From: Verrucomicrobiota bacterium
GTDB lineage: Bacteria > Verrucomicrobiota > Verrucomicrobiia > Verrucomicrobiales > Verrucomicrobiaceae
Direction of reading: 5' to 3'
DNA length: 8,014 nt
NCBI GenBank assembly: GCA_023428335.1
Contig: JAEYYS010000216.1
Location: 1-8,014 of the forward strand
A model generated the notes under the pieces. That model was given only the letters and a program-made list of their open reading frames with translations, was not told where the DNA came from and did not search any database. Every line of letters begins with the position of its first letter. Position 1 is the stretch's first letter. Positions 1 to 5,797 of this stretch are shown here, piece by piece. The position numbers were made by a program, and so were the translations under genes.

Positions 1-1613
1 ACCGTGTCCTCGAGGGTTTCGATGCTGCCCGACCAGCCGTAGTAGGCGGTGATGAAGGGATGGATGACATTGCCGAGCGCGCGCGGGAAGCCGAGCAGGG
101 CGCCGGCGAGCATGAGGTTGTAGAAGAACAGCATCCAGGAGCGGCTGTGGGCGCGCTCGGCATTGGCGCTGCAGGCGGAGATGCCCAGGCAGAGGCAGGC
201 GAAGGCGACCCCGGTCAGGGCCAGCAGCGGCACGCGCGGCGCGGCGTTGCCGGGCAGGCCGCCGGTGAGCAGGTCGGGCAACACGCCGAGGGCGAAGGCC
301 TGCAGCAGCACGAGCGGCAGGACAAAGCCGAGTTTGGACAGCAGGTAGGCTCCCGGGCGCAGGCCGCCGGCGCGTTCGCGTTCGTAGAGCGGGCGTTCGA
401 TGCCGATCTCGCGGGCACCGGCGCGCACCCCCATCATGAGAGCGAGCAGGATCTGCACCCAGAGCGCCATCATGCAGGTGTAGGCGGCGGGCCAGAGCAC
501 TTCCGGCGGCGGCGTCTGGCCGGCGAGGCGGGCGAGGAAGCCGCGGTTGGGCAGGACGAGCAGGACGGCGGCCAGCGGGGCCAGCACGAGCACGCTCAGG
601 TGGCGCAGCCACTGCGCGCGGGTCCGGCGCAGCAGGGTCCAGCGTCGTTGGATGAGGTGGCCGGCCTGGGCGAGCGCGGAGGGCAGGCCGGGCGGCGGCT
701 TGCGGCCCTCGGGCACGGGCCGGATGTCGACGTAGCCGGTCTTTTTCGAAGGTGGCGCGGCCGACGCCGGCTCGATCTCCTGGCTGGTCGGCGCGGGTTC
801 ACCGAGGCCGCCGAGCTGGAAGGCGTCGTAGTAGGAGTCGCGGTGGCGCGACCAGGAATCGCCCCAGCGCTCGGCCGGACGCTTGGCCAGACGCGGGTAC
901 AGCTCGTCCATGGCCGCGATGCTGAAGTAGTGGGTGACCGCGCGCGAGGGGCCGTGGAAGCAGACGTGGCCCTCGTGCAGGATGGCGACCGTGTCGTAGG
1001 CGGCGAGGTTGCCGACCGTCTGGGTGGCGTGGATGACGACGCGCGCCGGGTGATCGCCGGCGACCCCTTTGAGCAGGGCGGCCAGCTCGCGCTCGGAGCG
1101 CGCGTCCATGCCGTCGGTGAATTCGTCGCAGAGCACCAGGGCCGGGTCGCTGACCAGGGCCAGGGCGAGCTTCAGGCGCCGTCGGTGCGGCAGGCCGAGC
1201 GTGGCGACGCGTTCGCTGGCGAGGGTTTCCAGGCCGACGGTGACGAGCAGGTGCGAGGCCTTGGCGATGCGTGCGTCCTTGTCCAGGCCGGCGACGCGCA
1301 GCAGCAGGGCGCTCATCAGGCTCTCGCGCACGGTCAGCACCTCGTCGAGCACGTCGTCCGCGGCCGGCACGTAACCGATCTGGTTCGGGTGCAGGGGGCG
1401 TTTGTCGCAGTCCTCGCCGTGGAAGAGGATGGCGCCCTGGGCGGGTTTTTCGAGGCCGGCGAGCAGGCTGATGAGGGAGGTCTTGCCGCTGCCGGTGGCG
1501 CCGATCACCGTCATGAGGTGGCCGGCGGGCACGCCGAAGCTCACCTCATGGAGCACGGGCACGGCACCGCGCTTGTGCGGGACGCGCCGGGAGACGCCGA
1601 TCAATTCGAGCAT
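1..1613 (-). CDS. ABCG/White-type ABC half transporter (ATPase plus ABC-2 permease), partial
   Basis: The visible part is 537 residues; the C-terminus lies beyond position 1. It reads as an ATPase domain (about 1-225), a Pro/Ala-rich linker (about 270-312), then a membrane domain with at least five hydrophobic segments (about 338-354, 372-396, 424-449, 461-482, 491-513). This NBD-then-TMD order, plus the stretch REIGIERPLYERERAGG (401-417) before a Y-x-x-x-K, is typical of the ABCG/White family with an ABC-2 membrane domain. Walker A is GATGSGKT (38-45), Walker B LVLCDEF with D163-E164, D-loop D170 and H-loop H195. The Q-loop Gln is absent (Ala84-Ala85 follow GYVP) and the LSGGE signature reads LGLPH (139-143). 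The substrate cannot be told. The ATG at 1613 is the first start before the conserved N-terminus; the gene lies 52 bases after rodA and is probably cotranscribed. Being an export-type half transporter, it should dimerise. Function as an active pump is uncertain because of the altered motifs. Confidence 0.85.
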   Translation of the reverse strand, partial: MLELIGVSRRVPHKRGAVPVLHEVSFGVPAGHLMTVIGATGSGKTSLISLLAGLEKPAQGAILFHGEDCDKRPLHPNQIGYVPAADDVLDEVLTVRESLMSALLLRVAGLDKDARIAKASHLLVTVGLETLASERVATLGLPHRRRLKLALALVSDPALVLCDEFTDGMDARSERELAALLKGVAGDHPARVVIHATQTVGNLAAYDTVAILHEGHVCFHGPSRAVTHYFSIAAMDELYPRLAKRPAERWGDSWSRHRDSYYDAFQLGGLGEPAPTSQEIEPASAAPPSKKTGYVDIRPVPEGRKPPPGLPSALAQAGHLIQRRWTLLRRTRAQWLRHLSVLVLAPLAAVLLVLPNRGFLARLAGQTPPPEVLWPAAYTCMMALWVQILLALMMGVRAGAREIGIERPLYERERAGGLRPGAYLLSKLGFVLPLVLLQAFALGVLPDLLTGGLPGNAAPRVPLLALTGVAFACLCLGISACSANAERAHSRSWMLFFYNLMLAGALLGFPRALGNVIHPFITAYYGWSGSIETLEDT

Positions 1614-1665
1614 GAGCGAGCACTGAAAGCCAAAACACGCGGGGCACAAGCCCAAGATGCGGGGC

Positions 1666-2874
1666 TCAGACCTCCTCGTCCTCGGCGGGATCCGGACGGT
1701 GGGCGCCGGCCTTCTTGAGCACCGGCGAGATGTTGCGGTGCACCCAGACGCTCTGCATCATGCCCATGAGGAAGAGGGTGACGATCATGAAGGTGCCGCC
1801 GTAGCTGATGAAGGGCATGGGCAGGCCGATGACCGGCAGCATGCACAGGTTCATGCCGGCGTTCTGGAAGGTGTGGGCGAAGAACATGGTCACCACGCCG
1901 GCGACGATGAGTCGGCCGAGCTGGTCGCGCGAGTAAAAGGCCATGAACACCCCCTGGATGAGCAGCAGGGCGATGCCGGTGAGCAGCAGCACCGCGCCGC
2001 GGAAGCCGAATTCCTCGCAGATGACGCCGAAGATGTAATCGCTGAACGACTCCGCTTCGGGGAAGAACAGGCGGTGGATCGAGCGCTGGTCGGGCACCTT
2101 TTCCGAGAGCGGGCCCTTGCCCTCGAAACCGGCGGAGGCGACCGCTGTCTGGACGAAGTTGGGCACCCAGCCGTGGCCGCGGGTGTCGACTTTTTCGCTC
2201 TGGTTGGTGAGCAGGTACCAGGTGGTGTCGATGCGCGCCTGCTGGTAGTCCTTGAGCACAAAGAAATAGATCCGCGGGATGACGCAGAGGGCGCCGAGCA
2301 GGAAGGTGATGAGGTAGCGGAAGGGGATGCTGCCGACGAGCAGCATCGACAGGAAGACCGGTCCCCAGACCAGGCCGGAGCCGAGGTCCTCCTTGATGAC
2401 CATGGCCGCCGGCACTCCGGCGAGGATGCCGCCGACGAGGATGCGCAGCCAGGGCCGGCGGAACACCGGCCAGATGCGCGGCAGGTCGCCGAAGACGACG
2501 GCGAGCATGAGGATGCCGGCCATGATGGCGAACTGCGAGGGCTGCACGGACTGGCCGGCGATGATGACCCAGTTTTTGTTGCCGTTGATTTCGATGCCGT
2601 AGAGGTGGAGGTAGATGAGGCCGCCGATGCCTGCCAGGTACATCGGCCAGCAGGCCCAGCGCACCCATTTGTAATCGAGCAGGCTGGCGGCGAAGAGGAA
2701 GGGTACGCCCAGGCCGATCCAGGTCATCTGCTGCTTCCATTTGATGGCGAAGTCCGAGGCCTCGCGGAACGAGGAGGCGTTGTAGATGGCGTACACGCCG
2801 AAGCTGAGCAGCCCGGCCATGGTGAGCATGAGCAGCCAGTTGATGCCGAGGAATTTCTTGAACAGCGGGGTCAT
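1666..2874 (-). CDS. rodA: RodA-type SEDS peptidoglycan glycosyltransferase
   Basis: 402 residues, a normal length for RodA/FtsW. SEDS proteins polymerise lipid II into glycan strands in the inner membrane, RodA with a class B PBP during elongation. Family landmarks visible are the multi-pass hydrophobic profile, GQSVQPSQ (108-114), KEDLGSGLV (161-169), the extracellular loop ending FPEAESFSDYIFGVICEEFG (271-290) with the presumed catalytic Asp at 279, and the C-terminal signature FQNAGMNLCMLPVIGLPMPF (336-355) followed by ISYGG (356-360). I prefer RodA to FtsW because the C-terminal signature and loop look RodA-like and no division genes are nearby; FtsW is the alternative. Oddities: the Glu and Lys of the common QPSE-F-A-K motif are Gln114 and Ile117, and the PE-to-Asp spacing is two residues longer than usual. 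The ATG at 2874 starts 18 bases after the upstream ATPase gene, suggesting one operon. No PBP2 or mreBCD genes are present in the window. Confidence 0.9.
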   Translation of the reverse strand: MTPLFKKFLGINWLLMLTMAGLLSFGVYAIYNASSFREASDFAIKWKQQMTWIGLGVPFLFAASLLDYKWVRWACWPMYLAGIGGLIYLHLYGIEINGNKNWVIIAGQSVQPSQFAIMAGILMLAVVFGDLPRIWPVFRRPWLRILVGGILAGVPAAMVIKEDLGSGLVWGPVFLSMLLVGSIPFRYLITFLLGALCVIPRIYFFVLKDYQQARIDTTWYLLTNQSEKVDTRGHGWVPNFVQTAVASAGFEGKGPLSEKVPDQRSIHRLFFPEAESFSDYIFGVICEEFGFRGAVLLLTGIALLLIQGVFMAFYSRDQLGRLIVAGVVTMFFAHTFQNAGMNLCMLPVIGLPMPFISYGGTFMIVTLFLMGMMQSVWVHRNISPVLKKAGAHRPDPAEDEEV

Positions 2875-2892
2875 GGCAGGTCCGGAAAAGGG

Positions 2893-3678
2893 TCAGCCGA
2901 GCGCGGGCACGGCGTCGAGCAGGCGGCGGGTGTACTCGTGCTGCGGCCGCTCGCAGACCTGGTCGGCCGGTCCGGCTTCGACGACCTTGCCGCCGTTCAT
3001 GACGACAATGCGGTCGCTCATGTGCCGCACCACGGCGAGGTCGTGGGCGATGAACAGGTAGGTGAGTTTGAATTCGTCCTGCAGGTCCTTGAGCAGGTTG
3101 AGGATGGCGGCCTGAACGCTGACGTCGAGCGCGCTGACGGGTTCGTCGCAGATCAAAAAGCGCGGCTTCACCGCCAAGGCGCGCGCGATGCCGATGCGCT
3201 GGCGCTGGCCGCCGCTGAACTCATGGGGGTAGCGGACAAGGGAATCCTCGGGCAGGCCCACCCGGCTGAGCAGGGCGGCCGAAACATCCCGGCGCTGGGC
3301 GCGGTTGAGGTCCTGGAAATGCAGTTGCAGGGGTTCGGCCAGCACGGACTCGATGGTCATGCGCGGGTTCAGTGAGCCGATCGGATCCTGGAACACCATC
3401 TGCATCTGCCGGCGCAAGGGGCGGAATTCCGCCTCGCTCAGGCCGAGGATCTCGCGGCCATCAAACCAGGCCTGACCGCCGGTCGGTCGCACCAGCTTGA
3501 GCAGGGCGCGCGAGACGGTTGACTTGCCGCTGCCGCTCTCGCCGACGACGCCGAGCGTGCGGCCCTCCTCAACCTCGAAGCTGACGCCATCGACCGCCTT
3601 CACCACCGCAGCCGGCCGCAGCCAGCCGGTGCGGACCGGGAAGTGGACCTGAAGGTTGTCGACGCGCAGGAGGGCCAT
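2893..3678 (-). CDS. Oligopeptide/dipeptide-type ABC transporter ATP-binding protein (OppF/DppF-like)
   Basis: 261 residues from the ATG at 3678. It is a complete ABC ATPase, expected to sit on the cytoplasmic face and power a peptide-type importer. Motifs are all canonical: Walker A GESGSGKST (46-54), Q-loop MVFQDP (Q97), the family-typical SLNPRMTI (102-109), signature FSGGQRQRIGIARAL (154-168), Walker B FLICDEP (174-180), D-loop SALD, and H-loop H212. These match the Opp/Dpp (nickel/peptide) subfamily. It is shorter than the usual 320-330 residues because it stops just after PQHEYTRRLLDAVPALG, so the C-terminal oligopeptide-transporter extension is essentially absent and the HPYT motif reads HEYT. 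An in-frame TTG 23 codons further upstream is possible but less likely, since homology begins at MALLRVDNLQVHFPV. It is the first gene of the minus-strand unit; no permease, binding protein or second ATPase gene is visible, so the partner subunits must lie elsewhere. Substrate not determinable. Confidence 0.9.
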   Translation of the reverse strand: MALLRVDNLQVHFPVRTGWLRPAAVVKAVDGVSFEVEEGRTLGVVGESGSGKSTVSRALLKLVRPTGGQAWFDGREILGLSEAEFRPLRRQMQMVFQDPIGSLNPRMTIESVLAEPLQLHFQDLNRAQRRDVSAALLSRVGLPEDSLVRYPHEFSGGQRQRIGIARALAVKPRFLICDEPVSALDVSVQAAILNLLKDLQDEFKLTYLFIAHDLAVVRHMSDRIVVMNGGKVVEAGPADQVCERPQHEYTRRLLDAVPALG

Positions 3679-3686
3679 AAACGTGG

Positions 3687-3714
3687 AATCTACCACAGCC
3701 TCGGCTGCTGCCAA
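3687..3714 (-). promoter_or_regulatory. Candidate sigma70-like promoter for the minus-strand operon
   Basis: On the minus strand TTGGCA (3714-3709, 5 of 6 matches to TTGACA) is followed after 16 bases by TAGATT (3692-3687, 4 of 6 matches to TATAAT). It lies in the divergent intergenic region and points at the ABC ATPase gene. The expected transcription start, about 7 bases past the -10, would fall near 3680, only a couple of bases before the ATG at 3678. That would make the mRNA nearly leaderless, which fits the absence of a Shine-Dalgarno motif there. Based on consensus matching by eye only. Confidence 0.3.
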
Positions 3715-3743
3715 CGCAAACTCATCCGCGCCGGGCGGTGGTT

Positions 3744-3764
3744 GCAAGGCCCGGGCGGCCTTGC
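3744..3764. repeat. Perfect 8-bp inverted repeat upstream of the LPS operon start
   Basis: GCAAGGCC (3744-3751) and GGCCTTGC (3757-3764) are perfect reverse complements separated by CGGGC. The repeat ends 12 bases before the ATG at 3777. It could be an operator, or an RNA hairpin in the leader of the plus-strand operon close to the ribosome entry site. It is not a terminator in the usual sense: no gene ends here and no T-run follows. The region is GC-rich, so a chance palindrome is possible. Confidence 0.4.
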
Positions 3765-3776
3765 CATGGTCGACCG

Positions 3777-5744
3777 ATGCCCAAATCCGTGCCCTCCGCC
3801 CATTCCCCGCTGCAACTCGCCGGGCACTGGCTGGCCTACGCCCTGTTCCGCTGCGTCGAGGGCCTGCTGCGGCTGCTGCCGATGGTGGCGGTCTGGCACC
3901 TCGGCCGCCTGCTGGGCCTCATCAGCTTTGTCGTGTTCGGCAAGTACCGCCGGCTCGCCCTGCACAACCTCGGCATTGCCTTTGGTGCCGAGCACGCCGC
4001 CGCCTGGCGGCGGCGCACGGCACGCGCCCACTTCGCCACGCTCGGCGCCAACCTGCTCTGCGGCCTGCGCATCGCGATGCTCGACGCCGAGGCCATCCTG
4101 CGCCGGGTCCGGGTCGAAGGCATGGAACCGGCGCGCGAGGCCGCGCTCTCCGGCCGGTCCGTGATCTACCTGGTCTCGCACACGAGCTGCTGGGAGCTGC
4201 TGGCCCAGTTGCCCAGCGTGTTTGCCTTCAAGGGCGCGCCGGCGACCGTCTACCAGCCCCTGCGCAATCCCTTCCTCGACGCATTGGTTCTGCGCCGCCG
4301 GCGCAAGCTCGGTTATGTCCTGTTCGATCGTCAGGCCGGCTTCACCGCTCCGCTCCGGCATTTGCGCGACAATGGCACCCTCGGCGTGCTGGTCGATCAG
4401 CACGCCGGCGATCAGGGACTGTGGTGCCCGTTTTTCGGTCGCCTCGCTTCCACCACTCCCATCGCCCCGCTCATGGCCCATCGCTGTCGCGGCCTGATGA
4501 TGACGGTCACGGTCTATGACGACGGCCCCGGCCGCTGGCGCATCGTTGGCGGGCCCTTGCTGGACACCACCACCGCCGGCCTTTCCATCGAGGGCCTGAC
4601 CTGCCGGATGAATCAGGCGGTCGAGGCCGTCATTCGCGAGCAGCCGCACAACTGGTTCTGGGTGCACAACCGCTGGAAGACCCCGCGCCCGCAGTTCCTG
4701 CTGCGCCGCTACAAGCGCGGCATCGCCCTGCCCGAGGGCATGGATCCCGCCCAGCTGCAGCGTTTTGAGCTGCTCGTGCGCTCGCCAAACTGGCTGGGCG
4801 ACGCCTGCATGGCCCTGCCCGCCGTGCGCGCCCTCAAGGCCGGCCGGCCCGACCTGCGGCTGACCGTGTTCGGTCCGGAAAAACTGCGTGAACTCTGGGA
4901 GGCGCAGCCGGAGGTCGATGCCTACATCGGCAAGCAGGACAAGGAGGGCCTGTTCGCCGTCGCCCGCCGCCTGCGCACGGCCGGTTCGCGCTGGGATGCC
5001 GGCATCCTGCTGACGAATTCGACGCGCAGCACCCTGGAATTCTGGCTGGCCGGCCTGCCGCGCCTGGTCGGCTACCGCGGCTCGCTGCGTTCGCGCCTGC
5101 TCAACCAGATCGTCAAGGAACCCAAGGTCGTCGGTCCGCCCTGGCATCACGCGCGCCGCTACCTGCATGTCGCCCGCTACTGCGGTGCCGACATCACCGG
5201 CTTTGAGCAGGGCCCGCCGCCCGCGCCCTTGCCGCCTGGACCGCTGCGCATCGGCATCTGTGCCGGCGCCGAGTACGGCCCCGCGAAACGCTGGCCGCTG
5301 GAGCGCTTTGCCGAAGTGCTGCGCACCGTGGGCGGCGAGCGACCCGACCTGGAATGGGTCTTTTTCGGCGCGCCCGGCGAGGCCGCCATGGGCGAGGAAC
5401 TGTCGCGCCTGGCCGGCCCGGTTCGCCACCGCAACCTCGTCGGCAAAACCCGCTTGTCGGAGTTGATCACCGAGCTGCGCGGCTGTCGCCTGCTGCTCAC
5501 CAACGACACCGGCACCATGCATTTGGCCGCCGCGCTCGGTGTGCCCACCGTCAGCCTGTTTGGCAGCACCGAACCCGTGCTCACCGGACCGGTGGGCGAC
5601 CGCCACCGCGTGCTGCGCCATCACGTGCCCTGCAGCCCCTGCTTCAAGCGCGAGTGCCCCTTCGGTCATTACGACTGCATGACCGGACTGACCCCGGAAC
5701 GAGTGGCCGCTGCGCTGCGCGAGGCGCTGGCCGAGCCGGTCTAG
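3777..5744 (+). CDS. Bifunctional lipid A acyltransferase (LpxL/HtrB-like) fused to GT9 heptosyltransferase (WaaF-like)
   Basis: 655 residues from the ATG at 3777, about twice the length of either family. Residues about 1-310 form an LpxL/HtrB-type acyltransferase: N-terminal hydrophobic anchor (about 30-54), HTSCWE (135-140) as the H-x4-E catalytic motif, VDQHAGDQGLWCPFFGR (206-222) and HNWFWVHNRWK (291-301), all landmarks of secondary acyl transfer to Kdo-lipid A. Residues about 330-655 form a glycosyltransferase family 9 domain: LLVRSPNWLGDACMALPAVR (332-351), AGAEYGPAKRWP (496-507), LLLTNDTGTMHLAAALGVP (572-590) and a Cys cluster C619, C622, C627, C634, closest to ADP-heptose:LPS heptosyltransferase II. 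Both should act on the inner leaflet, on the same lipid A-core acceptor. An in-frame GTG at 3738 is an alternative start; the ATG is preferred because homology starts soon after it. No stop or frameshift separates the domains. It heads the plus-strand unit, 53 bases before an LptF/G gene. Exact sugar and acyl specificity are inferred. Confidence 0.88.
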   Translation: MPKSVPSAHSPLQLAGHWLAYALFRCVEGLLRLLPMVAVWHLGRLLGLISFVVFGKYRRLALHNLGIAFGAEHAAAWRRRTARAHFATLGANLLCGLRIAMLDAEAILRRVRVEGMEPAREAALSGRSVIYLVSHTSCWELLAQLPSVFAFKGAPATVYQPLRNPFLDALVLRRRRKLGYVLFDRQAGFTAPLRHLRDNGTLGVLVDQHAGDQGLWCPFFGRLASTTPIAPLMAHRCRGLMMTVTVYDDGPGRWRIVGGPLLDTTTAGLSIEGLTCRMNQAVEAVIREQPHNWFWVHNRWKTPRPQFLLRRYKRGIALPEGMDPAQLQRFELLVRSPNWLGDACMALPAVRALKAGRPDLRLTVFGPEKLRELWEAQPEVDAYIGKQDKEGLFAVARRLRTAGSRWDAGILLTNSTRSTLEFWLAGLPRLVGYRGSLRSRLLNQIVKEPKVVGPPWHHARRYLHVARYCGADITGFEQGPPPAPLPPGPLRIGICAGAEYGPAKRWPLERFAEVLRTVGGERPDLEWVFFGAPGEAAMGEELSRLAGPVRHRNLVGKTRLSELITELRGCRLLLTNDTGTMHLAAALGVPTVSLFGSTEPVLTGPVGDRHRVLRHHVPCSPCFKRECPFGHYDCMTGLTPERVAAALREALAEPV

Positions 5745-5797
5745 CGGCCTTCCCGCATTGACTCCGCCCGGCTTCTGGCCAAGTCTCACCCTCCCGC

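Noticed and set aside
1639..1665. Short GGGC-ACAA-GCCC dyad and two copies of GCGGGGC between rodA and the ABCG-like gene, considered as a terminator
   Set aside because: The stem is only 4 bp and no T-run follows on the minus strand; at this GC content such short matches are expected by chance.
60..1718. Long plus-strand open frame of 552 codons opposite the ABCG-like gene
   Set aside because: Its translation is a low-complexity mix of Gly, Ala, Arg, Glu and Gln with no recognisable domain; the opposite strand encodes clear Walker and ABC-2 motifs. Such antisense frames are expected at this GC content.
1601..2740. Minus-strand open frame of 379 codons overlapping rodA in another frame
   Set aside because: Arg/Pro/His-rich shadow; the rodA frame has the SEDS signatures and membrane profile.
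1657..3375. Long plus-strand open frame of 572 codons across rodA and the ABC ATPase
   Set aside because: It spans two well-supported minus-strand genes and their gap, and its composition (Asp, Glu, Ala, Gly, His) is that of an antisense shadow.
3656..3681. Possible forward promoter TTGTCG ... CATAAA reading toward the fusion gene
   Set aside because: The spacer is only 14 bases and both hexamers are weak, and it overlaps the start of the divergent ATPase gene.
3690..5789. Minus-strand open frame of 699 codons opposite the acyltransferase-heptosyltransferase gene
   Set aside because: No family motifs, low-complexity composition, and it begins past the real gene end; the plus strand carries full enzyme motifs along the whole length.
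5745..5797. Gap between the fusion gene and the LptF/G gene, checked for a terminator or promoter
   Set aside because: No stable hairpin with a T-run and no convincing -35/-10 pair seen; treated as an intra-operon spacer.
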